This document shows, in pieces, positions 27,301 through 36,075 of a stretch of DNA of 64,000 nucleotides. Position numbers and translations under genes: made by a program. The stretch comes from MVYY01 sp012517575 (lineage in GTDB: Bacteria > Bacteroidota > Bacteroidia > Bacteroidales > Paludibacteraceae): positions 21,364 through 85,363 of the forward strand of contig JAVLUG010000004.1 of NCBI GenBank assembly GCA_031629035.1, in the 5' to 3' direction. Each line of letters opens with the position of its first letter. The stretch's first letter is position 1. The notes under the pieces were generated by a model. The model saw nothing but the letters and a program-made list of their open reading frames with translations. It searched no databases and had not been told where the DNA came from.

Positions 27301-30300
27301 GGTGGACCTTCGCCGGTTCAGTCGTTGACAGTCAGTGGAGCTTCATTGGGTACTAACAACATTGTTGTTACTCCGCCGTCCAATTACGAGATTTCGACAT
27401 CGCCCAATTCAGGATTTCAATCAACAGCCATTACACTGATCCAATCAAGCGGGAAAGTCGATCCAACGAATATTTATATCCGATTAAAATCGGGATTAAC
27501 CGCCGGAACGTACAATCAAACGCTCACAGTTGTGTCGGGTTCAATTACACAAAATGTAACGCTGAATGGGAAAGTTTATGCTACGCCGTTGATTACGGCT
27601 TCAGGAGGAGGCGATTATTGTTCGGGTAGCACCATTAATTTGACCAGTACAGGAGACGATATTGTCAATCGTTACTGGTCGGGTCCAAACAATTATTATT
27701 CAACTTCTCAAAATCCTTCCATAGCCAACAGTACTCCCTCCATGTCGGGTACTTATTCCGTAACCGGGAATGTAATAACAGGAGGAAATCTGATTGTGAA
27801 CGGAGATTTTGAAATGGGAAATGTGGCCATCAGCAGCAGTTATGGTTATCCGGCTGAGCCATTCACAACAAGTTCGCTTGTTCCGGAAGGTTTGTATGCC
27901 ATTGTCAATTTACCAAGTACAGTACATTCCAATTTCACCTCTACCGGCGTTGATCATACTACCGGAACGGGAAAGCAAATGGTAATCAACGGTGCTACCA
28001 ATCCGGGTGTTGTGGTTTGGTCGCAATCGGTGGCTGTGGTTGCCAATGCCGATTACGAGTTTACGTATTGGGTACAGACAGTAGTAAATGGAAATGATCA
28101 AAACCCTTCCCAACTTCAACTGTATGTAAATGGTGTAGCAGCAGGTCCTATTTACACAGCCAATCCGACAACTGCCGTTTGGACTCAATTTATTTATAAT
28201 ACGAATGCCGGTTCTAATACGGTACTAAATTTGGAATTGGTCAATCAAAATACCATTGCAGGTGGAAATGACTTTGCATTGGATGACATTGTATTTCATC
28301 AAATTCTTCCGGCAACAGCCTCTACCAATGTTACCGTAAACAACAACCTGCCTGTCAGCGTAAGCATTTCTTATTCTCCGTCCGTAGTTTACACGAATAC
28401 GCCGGTAATTTTTACGGCTACTCCAACCAATGGAGGTTCTGCCCCCCTGTATGAGTGGTCGGTCAATGGAACAGTCGTGGGGACGAACAGTTCAACCTAT
28501 ACCTATACGCCTCAAAATGGAGATGTAGTTTCCTGTAAATTGACCTCCTCTTATCCGTGTGCGACAGGAAATCCGGCTACGAGTAGCAAAACCATGACGG
28601 TATTGACGCAAAACAATTATTGGATGGGAGCTGTTTCGAGTACCGATTGGGCAACAGCTTCAAACTGGACGGCAGGTTTTGTGCCGTTGGCCGGCGATAA
28701 TGTAGAATATGCCACAGTAGCGAATTATGGGACGGCAGCCGTCAACGATTTGCAACTGGATGCCGACCGAACGATTAGCAGTTTAATCAATGCAACGAAC
28801 AAAAAGTTAATCATCCCCGCAGCAAAAGCGCTTACGGTAAACAATACGATTACCATTAGCGACAGCCAAAATGCCAATTTGATACTGATAAAATCAGGTG
28901 GTTCTTCCACTCCGCAAGGCACGCTGATTTTCCACAATGATGCGGATCATCCTGTATATGGCACGGTAGAGATGTATTCGAAAGCATGGATCGATCCCAA
29001 TGGAGCGACCAATAACAAATATTTCTGGCAATATTTCGGGTTACCTTTCCGTTCCTTGCAAGCCAATCCTTCGTTTTATGGTGCATACGTCAGGAAATGG
29101 GACGAAACGGGAACTACGATTTCCAATCATTGGGTGCAATTGGGAAACAACGATGTTATTCAGTCTTTTTTGGGCTATGAAATTTGTCAGCCGTCGGAAA
29201 AAACGTATACATGGCAGGGAATTTTGGAAAATCGAGATTTCAGTTCGGGAGAATTGGCCTACACCAGTTCGGCATTGTATCCAGGCCAGCATATTTTTGG
29301 CAATTCCTATACGGCTGCTATCGATATCACCCAAATCAACTTTGGCAATAACATGGAAGCTACGGTGTATCTGTACAATACCGGTTCGTTCAATAATTGG
29401 GGAACCAATAATGGCGAAACAAGTAATTCTCCTACTAATACCAATCCCGGAACGTATGCGGCAATTCCACAAAATCAAGCGGGACAAGGAGGAGTTCAGG
29501 GGCAAATTCCTTCCATGCAGGGATTTTTGGTAAAAGCCATGAGCAATACAACAGGAAATACGCTTTCGATACCTTATTCGTCGGTAGCCGTGAAAAATAC
29601 AACCCTGCAACGGGCAAAAGCCGCCAATGAAAATAGCTCGGACGAAAAGCAATATTTACGGATCGATTTAAAAACAGATACGGTCATTGTGGACAGGATG
29701 TGGATATTCAACGAAGAAAACTGTACACGGTCTTTCGACAATGGCTGGGACGGACCCAAAATGCTTACCGAAAATGGGACACCGGCATTGTGTGCTATAG
29801 AAAAAGACGGTTTGTATCAAGTAAATTCGGTGAACAATATGGACGAAACCAAACTCGGATTCCGGAAAGGAACAGCAACGCAATACACGTTAACATTTTA
29901 TCCTAAAAACCTGCAGCAACGCTATCCGGCCGTTTATCTGCTGGACGAAGCCACAAACAAAGCGATAAAAATAGAAAACGAAGAAACAGCTTACACCTTT
30001 ACGGCTACGGGAGCGGGAAATTTGCAGCAGCGCTTTCGCATTGTTGCACGCTATTACGATAAAGGGGAGACGGAAGGGGAAACGCAAATCAAGGTATTTT
30101 CTTCCAAAAGCCATATTGTAATCGACAACCTGAGTACGGAAAATGGAGAAGCATTGATTTACGATATTTCGGGACGGAAAATAGCTCAGGAGAAATTTTC
30201 TGGAGAAAGCATTACCGTTTATGGCAATTATCCTACGGGAGCTTATGTGGTGAAAGCTTTTACGAACAAGGGAACGGTAACGGAACGCATCATTGTTCGG

Positions 30301-30303
30301 TAA
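24370..30303 (+). CDS. Giant T9SS-exported surface protein with four tandem beta-sandwich repeats
   Basis: A 1977-aa predicted surface protein. Residues 1-29 are a signal peptide. Residues about 30-560 are a Thr/Asn/Gly-rich region with short repeats (TLNNTWSLTGNLTINNGGSF), likely a beta-helix or stacked beta-sandwiches. Four repeats of about 110 aa start near 620, 732, 846 and 956 (pattern: GF.Y..G.GPS..QSF.V.G..L, then YEIS, then IYVRLK.GL..GTYN). A PKD/Ig-like segment follows near 1069, and a jelly-roll module with GGNLIVNGDFEMGN and FALDDIVFHQI at about 1138-1310. The end is a type A Por sorting domain (ENGEALIYDISGRKIAQEKF ... GAYVVKAFTNKG). No enzyme motif is seen. The small tail protein gene starts 13 bases after it. 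Confidence 0.9.
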   Translation: MKKIFTEYLKICLFSFFLVLGGMSSIYATTYYSKATGLNANARTTWTVNADGTGANPSNFTTAGDVFVIQNGHALTLNNTWSLTGNLTINNGGSFTTGSQNTTLGSLTINSGGTFTVNFNNNRTLTLNGATTIGGTLNITTTNGNKNFIGSVTVNSGGTWNNSGNEAINFRGGVTNNGTFTAGAGVYTFNTNNQTINGTLSIPNVTVTGVTLTNNGTLSVTTALAGNGGLTQSSGSVLNIGGPTTTAITISTLTATAAGNTVNYNGAAQTLKATTYDNLTLSGTGAKTFPSGTTTVNNVLSIENGTNTNTFTGTLAYGTAATLQYNAGSSNRTVAAEWPATFNGTGGVLIKGTGTITLNETKTLSANVPLTINSGTLASGNYNLTLGGNFTNNATFTYGTSTVTFNGTSPQTISGTSATTFYNLTINNTGTSGNNTVTLEQPTTVTNTLTLTSGIVNTTSTNVLSVTNTATSGISGGSSSSFVNGPLKWSLPASLASGSSYVFPVGAGTNYYPFTLMNPTTGATAPTVQIEAKTGSSGGTFDGTLFSLSTTEYWTMATTGSFTNSSISISRPTAITPYNVIAGSTTVNGTYTSLGGTAGTNGVTNSNSIGSNRYFALGRARYLTLSTTSLTGFTYPEGNGPSGIQSFTVNADGLTDNVIISAPTDFEVSLSGGTSFSGSSQVTIPAVSGSMNNVSVYVRMKAGLVQGSIGPEQLTVASTGFTNQTINLSGTVTVRPVVTLSTSGLSGFTYSFSAGPSAQQSFTVSGSNLSGNVTLTAPVHYEISTTSGSGFTSSISLTPTGGTLPSTTIYVRLKVSLGVGTYNETLTAASQYAVTKNLSLNGSVTSAATLTTTPAWLACFIYTSGSGPSGAQTFSLTGSNLGTNTVTVTAPTNFEISSNGTTFSSSFTLTPSGGAVNQTVYARLKSGLAVGTYGPSNVSLSCTGAVTKTVALNGQLVNTATVLVSKNTVTGFGYQLNGGPSPVQSLTVSGASLGTNNIVVTPPSNYEISTSPNSGFQSTAITLIQSSGKVDPTNIYIRLKSGLTAGTYNQTLTVVSGSITQNVTLNGKVYATPLITASGGGDYCSGSTINLTSTGDDIVNRYWSGPNNYYSTSQNPSIANSTPSMSGTYSVTGNVITGGNLIVNGDFEMGNVAISSSYGYPAEPFTTSSLVPEGLYAIVNLPSTVHSNFTSTGVDHTTGTGKQMVINGATNPGVVVWSQSVAVVANADYEFTYWVQTVVNGNDQNPSQLQLYVNGVAAGPIYTANPTTAVWTQFIYNTNAGSNTVLNLELVNQNTIAGGNDFALDDIVFHQILPATASTNVTVNNNLPVSVSISYSPSVVYTNTPVIFTATPTNGGSAPLYEWSVNGTVVGTNSSTYTYTPQNGDVVSCKLTSSYPCATGNPATSSKTMTVLTQNNYWMGAVSSTDWATASNWTAGFVPLAGDNVEYATVANYGTAAVNDLQLDADRTISSLINATNKKLIIPAAKALTVNNTITISDSQNANLILIKSGGSSTPQGTLIFHNDADHPVYGTVEMYSKAWIDPNGATNNKYFWQYFGLPFRSLQANPSFYGAYVRKWDETGTTISNHWVQLGNNDVIQSFLGYEICQPSEKTYTWQGILENRDFSSGELAYTSSALYPGQHIFGNSYTAAIDITQINFGNNMEATVYLYNTGSFNNWGTNNGETSNSPTNTNPGTYAAIPQNQAGQGGVQGQIPSMQGFLVKAMSNTTGNTLSIPYSSVAVKNTTLQRAKAANENSSDEKQYLRIDLKTDTVIVDRMWIFNEENCTRSFDNGWDGPKMLTENGTPALCAIEKDGLYQVNSVNNMDETKLGFRKGTATQYTLTFYPKNLQQRYPAVYLLDEATNKAIKIENEETAYTFTATGAGNLQQRFRIVARYYDKGETEGETQIKVFSSKSHIVIDNLSTENGEALIYDISGRKIAQEKFSGESITVYGNYPTGAYVVKAFTNKGTVTERIIVR

Positions 30304-30316
30304 AAAACGGAGAGAA

Positions 30317-30970
30317 ATGAAAAAGGGAGAAATTAAATTGTCGTTGATTTTGCTGGTTGGAGGGCTGGGAATTATTTTTTGCCTTTTCTTTTTCGATATA
30401 CCCTTTTTACCCAATCTGAAATACAAGTCTGATGTGCTGGACATACGGCAATACAACAGGCCTTACGATTATCCGACCTTTCAACATCCACTCCCCAAAG
30501 CAAGCTATAAAGGTTCGCAAACTTTTTCTTCTGATGGATTAATGACTGAACAAGTAAATACCGACAATCCGGGCAGAGGCTTTCAGAACGAAGGAAACGG
30601 ATACAATTTCGACAATGGATCCACAATGACGGGTTCGCCTTTATCTTCTCAAAAAAACCGAATTGTTGGTTCAACACAAGGAACAGGCAGCAGTGGAGGA
30701 TTTTATGCCTACGGAAAAAGAAATTCTTCTGAAAACCGAGCTTCCGGACAAGCTGCAAGAGGGAGCATGCTTGCTGCGAGCGAACTGAGAGAACCTTTTT
30801 CAAACAGTACTCCTGCCCCACAAAGAGCACCTTATGAACCAAATAAAGGTGCCACTGACCCCGGAGGTGCTCCGTTAGGTAATCCAATACCTGCAGGAAA
30901 CGGATTGGGAGTGTTGTTGCTGCTGGCTGCCGGTTATGCGTCTTTTATAAAGTTAAGGGCAAAAAGATAA
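30317..30970 (+). CDS. Small anchored protein with DPG...GNGL C-terminal tail
   Basis: A 217-aa unnamed protein. An N-terminal membrane segment (residues about 7-29, KLSLILLVGGLGIIFCLFFF) is followed by a Ser/Gly/Asn-rich low-complexity region (about 35-175). The tail is TDPGGAPLGNPIPAGNGL, then a hydrophobic stretch (GVLLLLAAGYASFI) and the basic end KLRAKR. The start ATG at 30317 follows a good GGAGAG ribosome site; an in-frame ATG 8 codons earlier overlaps the upstream gene. It starts 13 bases after the 1977-aa surface protein, so the two are surely co-transcribed. Layout and tail match the protein at 15396-16007, which pairs with the other giant protein. Confidence 0.85.
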   Translation: MKKGEIKLSLILLVGGLGIIFCLFFFDIPFLPNLKYKSDVLDIRQYNRPYDYPTFQHPLPKASYKGSQTFSSDGLMTEQVNTDNPGRGFQNEGNGYNFDNGSTMTGSPLSSQKNRIVGSTQGTGSSGGFYAYGKRNSSENRASGQAARGSMLAASELREPFSNSTPAPQRAPYEPNKGATDPGGAPLGNPIPAGNGLGVLLLLAAGYASFIKLRAKR

Positions 30971-31050
30971 CTTTAAATCCCTATTTAATTTCTTTTTCTT
31001 TTTCGAATCTTTCGTAATGAAAGAGATCAGATTTGCAGAAAATTCAAGAA

Positions 31051-31127
31051 AAACAACTTATACGGTACTGAAATTATTGTTTTTTCCTTAATAAATACCG
31101 TATTGAGACTCTCTTTGCAAGTTGTTT
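31051..31127. terminator. Interrupted inverted repeat between converging genes
   Basis: Outer arms AAACAACTT (31051-31059) and AAGTTGTTT (31119-31127), and inner arms TACGGTA (31061-31067) and TACCGTA (31096-31102), with unpaired bases between. It lies between the small tail gene (plus) and uxuA (minus), and may end one or both transcripts. Confidence 0.4.
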
Positions 31128-31157
31128 CATAGAACATAAAAATTGGAGTTTTCCCTT

Positions 31158-32339
31158 CTAAATTAAGCCGGCTTTTATTTCATTGCGAACGACGGCCATC
31201 ATGCCTTCCACCTGCGCCAACGCAAACATTCGCCCCAAAAAGGAATAGCCCGGATTGTAATTTTTTGCGACATCGTCGAGCATGAGTTTTCCGTGATCGA
31301 CACGCATGGCGACATTCGGATTTTCCTTTTCAAAAATGCGGATCAGTTCAATCAGGTTTGCTCTGCCACCCAGATGAGAAGCTTCCACGAAATCGCCGTT
31401 TTCCTTGATTTCCGTACTTCGCAAATGGACGAAAAAAGATTTTTTTGCAAATTTTTTAGCCAAATCGACTACGTCGTTCTGAATTCCGGCACTCAGTGAA
31501 CCGGCACAGAACGTAAAACCGTTGGCCGGACTCTCTACCGATTCCAAAATCCATCGGATATCGTCTTCGTTGCTCACAATGCGCGGCAAACCAAATACGG
31601 GAAATGGCGGATCGTCGGGATGAATGCACATCCGAATGCCCTGTTTTTCGGCAGTGGGAATGATTTGTTGCAAAAAATACCGAAGATTTTCCCGGAGTTT
31701 TTCCCTATCCACGTTTTCATACAAAGTCAGCAACTTTCGGAAAGCTTCCACCGGATCTTCATTACCGTTAACAATATTTCGACTGATAAAGCTTTGTGTC
31801 TTGACTATAATCGTATCAATCAATTCGGTTTTTTCGGCTTCGGTGATAATGCTGTCCAACTCATTCACTTTTTGCATTTCTTCGGGAGAATAGTCTTTTT
31901 CGGCATCCTTTCTCATCAAAATTTTACAGTCGAAATACGCAAACTTGACTTTGTCGAAATAGAGGGTTTGCGTGCCATCAGGCAATGTTTTATGCAAATC
32001 GGTTCGCACCCAGTCTATCACCGGCATGAAATTGTAACAAACGGTATGAATGCCGGCTTTGCCCAAATTTTTGAGCGTTTGTTTGTAATTTTCAATCAAT
32101 AAATCCCTGTCTTTCCCGCCATATTTTATCGATTCCGAAACCGGCACACTTTCCACCACAGACCAATGCAACCCGGCATCTTCAATAAATTTTTTCAAAT
32201 CAAGGATATCTTCCGTTTTCCAAATTTCGTCGCTTGGAACATTATAAAGCGACGTTACAATTCCTTCCACGCCAATTTGTCGCAGCATGTCGAGTGTGAT
32301 AGGATCTTTTTTCCCAAACCATCTCCACGTTTTTTCCAT
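31158..32339 (-). CDS. uxuA: D-mannonate dehydratase
   Basis: Converts D-mannonate to 2-keto-3-deoxygluconate in hexuronate breakdown in the cytoplasm. The 393-aa length is normal. Family features seen: MEKTWRWFGKKDPITLDMLR at the start, the IHTVCYNFMPVIDWVRTDL segment, the metal-site regions MCIHPDDPPFPVFGLPRIVS and FCAGSL, FVHLRSTEI, and the C-terminal MRVDHGKLM and YNPGYSFLGRMFALA. It is the last gene of the ten-gene xylan series, 16 bases after the GH3 gene. It would process glucuronic acid released by the GH67 and GH115 enzymes; isomerase and oxidoreductase partners are not in the window. Confidence 0.96.
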   Translation of the reverse strand: MEKTWRWFGKKDPITLDMLRQIGVEGIVTSLYNVPSDEIWKTEDILDLKKFIEDAGLHWSVVESVPVSESIKYGGKDRDLLIENYKQTLKNLGKAGIHTVCYNFMPVIDWVRTDLHKTLPDGTQTLYFDKVKFAYFDCKILMRKDAEKDYSPEEMQKVNELDSIITEAEKTELIDTIIVKTQSFISRNIVNGNEDPVEAFRKLLTLYENVDREKLRENLRYFLQQIIPTAEKQGIRMCIHPDDPPFPVFGLPRIVSNEDDIRWILESVESPANGFTFCAGSLSAGIQNDVVDLAKKFAKKSFFVHLRSTEIKENGDFVEASHLGGRANLIELIRIFEKENPNVAMRVDHGKLMLDDVAKNYNPGYSFLGRMFALAQVEGMMAVVRNEIKAGLI

Positions 32340-32355
32340 ATCGAATCAACCAAAA

Positions 32356-34998
32356 TTATTCGTTTATATAAAATTTGTCGCCGGTTACCTCAACACTTTT
32401 TTGAACGACCTTCGCTGCAGCAATTGATTTTTCATCGGGTTGCTTTCCGCCGACAGAAATCAACACCTTGCCGGCCTCTACGAGTGGGATGTTTTCTTCG
32501 TTGCGTGCAGCAAATTGATTGGGTTTGAGCAGGAAATCAACCGTTTTGGTCTCGCCGGCTTTCAAATAGATTCGTCGAAATCCCTGCAAAGCCCGAATCG
32601 GCGTCCGGAGTTTGCTGTCGGGCAAAGAAACATACAGTTGAACCACTTCCTCGCCGTCTCTTTTCCCCGAATTGGTAACTTCCACCGAAACGGGAATATT
32701 TTCTCCCGATTTAACCGACGTCGGAATGCTCTTTAAACGGTAATTAAACGTTGTAAAACTCAATCCGTACCCAAATTCGTACAACGGATCGCCTCCGAAA
32801 TAACGGTAGGTTTTTCCCTGCATGTCGTAGTTTTCGAAAGCCGGAATTTGATGAATGTCTTTATAGAAAGTAACCGGTAACCGTCCCGCGGGATTGTAGT
32901 CGCCAAAAATCACGTCGGCAATCGCTGTTCCACCCGCTTGACCCGGATACCAGGCTTCGAGTATGGCCGGAATGTTTTCGTTCTCCCAATTAACAGCCAA
33001 TGCACTTCCGTTGAGCAGAACCAGCACCGTCGGTTTCCCGAGTTTTACAATTTCCTGCATCAATTCGGTTTGAACTTGCGGTAATTTGATGTCGGTACGG
33101 TCGCCTTTGTAAAAACCATCAATATTGATATTTAACTCTTCTCCTTCCAACGAAGGACTTAATCCCATGCAAAGAACTAGCACATCAGATTTTTTTGCCA
33201 AATCCAATGCTTCCTTTTTCAAATCTCTTCCCGGAACATCCCATAAAAGTCGAACATAAGGATATTCACTGTCTTTTTGAACGTATTCCAATTCAATTTC
33301 GTACGGTTTTCCTTTTTCAAGTAACACCTTTTCAAATCCTTTTTTGGCATGATGCACACTTTGACCAAAATTTAACACTTTTCCGTCCAATGTCAACTTA
33401 AAACCACTGAATGCTTCACCTCCGATAGCATAAGTTCCACTAACCGGAGGAACAATCACACCTCGCCATCGAACTGAAAATTGATCGTAATTCATATCAG
33501 AAAATGGAGCCGTTGTTCCCCACGTAAAATCTATTTTTTTATCGATACGAATATGTTTTGGCTTTCCTTGCCATTGGGAATTATCAAAATATTCGGCTCG
33601 TAATCCTTTTGTTTTCAAACTTTTATCAGAATAAAAACATTCGTCGGAAATTGGTGTCAAATAGGGAAATTCATCCGTCCATCGGCAACCCAACGCATAT
33701 TTTACTGCTGCTTTTGGCAATTTTTCTCTGATTCCTTTCAAAGGCGTTATTTTCATGGAAGGATAACCATTGTAATTTCCCAATAATATCTCTTCGTTAT
33801 CAGCATTGGGTCCAATAACTGCCACTTTTCGAATATTTTTTGAGAAAGGAAGCAAATTTTTATCGTTCTTGAGCAATACCATTGATTTACGCGCAGCTTC
33901 CAAAGCCAGTAACCGATGTTTTTCACAATCAACTACACTGATTGGAATTTGAGCATACTTCACTTCTTTGTCGGGATCAAACATTCCGAGTTGCATCCTT
34001 GCCAACAACAATCTTTTGACTGATACATCAATTTCCGATTCGGTAATCAAATTCTTTTTTACGGCATCCACTAAATACTTGTAAGTATCTCCACAGTTCA
34101 AATCTGTTCCAGCTTTCACTGCTTTGGCAGCAGCTTCTTCAGGCGTTTCAACTATATGGTGGGCATTTTTCCAATAAAAATCGCCAACGGCATCGCAATC
34201 GGAAACAATATATCCCTTCAAACCCCATTTGTTTCTCAAAATATCCTCCACATACTTGCTGCCACAGCAAGGTTCACCGTTCAAACGCTGATAGGCACAC
34301 ATTACCGAATAAACGTCGGCTTCTTCTACTGACCGCTTAAAATGAGGCAGATAAGTTTCTGCCATATCGTATTCTTTGGGATGCACGTCAAAAGAATGAC
34401 GAACCGCTTCCGGCCCGCTGTGGACCGCAAAATGTTTTGCCGTCGCCACCAATTTCAAATATTTTGGATCGTCGCCCTGCAAACCTTTGATAAACGGAAT
34501 AGCCATTTCGGCAGTAAGGAAAGGATCTTCGCCGTAGGTTTCCATGCCTCTTCCCCAACGCGGATCGCGAAAGATATTGATATTGGGACTCCAGAAAGTC
34601 AATCCCTGATAAATTCCACGCTTTCCTTTCGAAACATAATCGTGATGTTTGGCACGAGCTTCGTCGGAAATCGCTGTAGCAATATCGAACATTTCGTCGG
34701 CATCCCACATGGCAGCCATCCCGATTGCTTGCGGAAAGACGGTTGCCAATCCCGAACGTGCCACGCCATGCAGGCATTCGTTCCACCAGTTGTAAGCCGG
34801 TATCCCCAATCGCTCGATGGCCGGCGAATTGTTTTGCATCAAACTGACTTTTTCTTCCAATGTCAACCGCGAAAGCAAATCGTTTGCTCGTTCTTCAAAA
34901 GTTAACGACGTATTCAAATAAGGTTCAACAGCCTGTGAATGAAACGAAAAAACAAGAGAAAATGTAAAAAATAGAAAGATTAGATTTGATTTTTTCAC
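32356..34998 (-). CDS. GH3 beta-xylosidase/beta-glucosidase with PA14 insert
   Basis: Exported GH3 exo-glycosidase; the operon suggests release of xylose from xylo-oligosaccharides in the periplasm. I chose the GTG start at 34998, which yields a signal peptide (KKSNLIFLFFTFSLVFSFHSQA) and an 880-aa protein. A longer ATG frame (35079) would overlap the GH43 gene by 38 bases and hide the signal peptide. The TIM-barrel shows FWSPNINIFRDPRWGRG and the nucleophile Asp in YIVSDCDAVGDF (near 265). The second domain is interrupted by a PA14-like region (about 463-610, LRAEYFDNSQWQG). An FN3-like C-terminal domain follows (GKRDGEEVVQLYVSLP). Confidence 0.93.
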   Translation of the reverse strand: MKKSNLIFLFFTFSLVFSFHSQAVEPYLNTSLTFEERANDLLSRLTLEEKVSLMQNNSPAIERLGIPAYNWWNECLHGVARSGLATVFPQAIGMAAMWDADEMFDIATAISDEARAKHHDYVSKGKRGIYQGLTFWSPNINIFRDPRWGRGMETYGEDPFLTAEMAIPFIKGLQGDDPKYLKLVATAKHFAVHSGPEAVRHSFDVHPKEYDMAETYLPHFKRSVEEADVYSVMCAYQRLNGEPCCGSKYVEDILRNKWGLKGYIVSDCDAVGDFYWKNAHHIVETPEEAAAKAVKAGTDLNCGDTYKYLVDAVKKNLITESEIDVSVKRLLLARMQLGMFDPDKEVKYAQIPISVVDCEKHRLLALEAARKSMVLLKNDKNLLPFSKNIRKVAVIGPNADNEEILLGNYNGYPSMKITPLKGIREKLPKAAVKYALGCRWTDEFPYLTPISDECFYSDKSLKTKGLRAEYFDNSQWQGKPKHIRIDKKIDFTWGTTAPFSDMNYDQFSVRWRGVIVPPVSGTYAIGGEAFSGFKLTLDGKVLNFGQSVHHAKKGFEKVLLEKGKPYEIELEYVQKDSEYPYVRLLWDVPGRDLKKEALDLAKKSDVLVLCMGLSPSLEGEELNINIDGFYKGDRTDIKLPQVQTELMQEIVKLGKPTVLVLLNGSALAVNWENENIPAILEAWYPGQAGGTAIADVIFGDYNPAGRLPVTFYKDIHQIPAFENYDMQGKTYRYFGGDPLYEFGYGLSFTTFNYRLKSIPTSVKSGENIPVSVEVTNSGKRDGEEVVQLYVSLPDSKLRTPIRALQGFRRIYLKAGETKTVDFLLKPNQFAARNEENIPLVEAGKVLISVGGKQPDEKSIAAAKVVQKSVEVTGDKFYINE

Positions 34999-35041
34999 AA
35001 TAAAAACGGAATTAAAAATTTTACGATTGGGAAATTTTTTT

Positions 35042-36019
35042 CTATTCAGCCATTCCATCAATAGTTTTGATGGTTCCATCCGGATTATATTCCAATTCGA
35101 TCACTTTCATGCTGCGTAACCAGGTTTTACTGCCGGAAGGCACGCTATCATGGTGGAAAAGATACCATTTTCCCTGAAATTCGACAATGGAATGGTGTGT
35201 AGTCCAACCAATTACCGGCGTTAAAATGACTCCTTTGTAAGTAAATGGTCCGTAAGGATTATCGCCAATGGCATAACACAACAAATGAGTATCTCCGGTT
35301 GAATAAGAAAAATAATATTTCCCGTTGTATTTGTGCATCCAGGATGCCTCAAAAAAACGTCGGTTGTGATCGCCGGCTTTTAACGGTTCTCCATTCTCAT
35401 CCAAAATAACCACATCACGAGGTTCTTCTGCAAAGTTAAGCATATCTTCGCTTAATTTCACAACTCTTGCACAAAGAGCCGGTTCATCATCTTTAGGTTC
35501 ATGACCACATTCAATGGCTTTGTTGTTGCGATAACGCTGCAATTGTCCACCCCAAAGTCCGCCAAAATACATGTAATAATTTCCATCATCATCCTGAAGC
35601 ACACACGGATCGATGGAATAACTTCCGTTGATGGGATGATCTTCCGGAATAAATGGTCCTTCAGGCTTATCACTTACGGCTACGCCAATGTGAAAAACGT
35701 TATTTTTATCTTTCAGCGAAAAATAAAGGTAATATTTCCCGTTTTTGTAAGCAACGTCCGAATCCCAAAGTTGACGACCTGCCCAAGGAATACTTTTCAC
35801 ATCGAGAATGACTCCGTGATCTGTTACTTCACCATCAATGGAATCCATTGAAAAAACGTGATAATCGCGCATATCAAAATGGTCGCCGTTATCATTTTCC
35901 GGAATGCCCGCATCAATATCGTGCGAAGGATAAATATAAATTTTTCCGTTAAATACATGTGCCGAAGGATCTGCCATATAGACGTCTGGTTCGTTAATTA
36001 GATATCTTGCCTTTTTCAT
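35042..36019 (-). CDS. GH43 family beta-xylosidase/alpha-L-arabinofuranosidase, no signal peptide
   Basis: A 325-aa five-bladed propeller enzyme. Catalytic residues seen: base Asp17 in YMADPSAHV, the pKa-modulating Asp137 in YSIDPCVLQDD, and acid Glu224 in RFFEASWMHKYNGKYYFSYS. Substrate (arabinose side groups or xylose ends) cannot be settled by reading alone. The N terminus MKKARYLINEPDVYMADP starts straight into the catalytic domain with no signal peptide, so the enzyme is likely cytoplasmic. It would then act on short oligomers brought in by the GPH transporter of the same operon. It lies between the GH11 and GH3 genes. Confidence 0.92.
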   Translation of the reverse strand: MKKARYLINEPDVYMADPSAHVFNGKIYIYPSHDIDAGIPENDNGDHFDMRDYHVFSMDSIDGEVTDHGVILDVKSIPWAGRQLWDSDVAYKNGKYYLYFSLKDKNNVFHIGVAVSDKPEGPFIPEDHPINGSYSIDPCVLQDDDGNYYMYFGGLWGGQLQRYRNNKAIECGHEPKDDEPALCARVVKLSEDMLNFAEEPRDVVILDENGEPLKAGDHNRRFFEASWMHKYNGKYYFSYSTGDTHLLCYAIGDNPYGPFTYKGVILTPVIGWTTHHSIVEFQGKWYLFHHDSVPSGSKTWLRSMKVIELEYNPDGTIKTIDGMAE

Positions 36020-36075
36020 TGTTTTGATTTTTAATTAGTTATTACTTTTTGTGTTTTCAATTCATTTTGATAAAC

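Noticed and set aside
29041..29652. 203-aa minus-strand and 177-aa plus-strand open frames
   Set aside because: Both lie in alternative frames of the 1977-aa surface protein whose T9SS domain follows in frame.
31620..32102. 160-aa plus-strand open frame inside uxuA
   Set aside because: Antisense shadow of a well-conserved enzyme; low-complexity Phe/His-rich translation.
32356..35079. ATG start at 35079 for the GH3 gene
   Set aside because: It would overlap the GH43 gene by 38 bases and place 27 residues before a clear signal peptide; GTG at 34998 starts the signal peptide directly.
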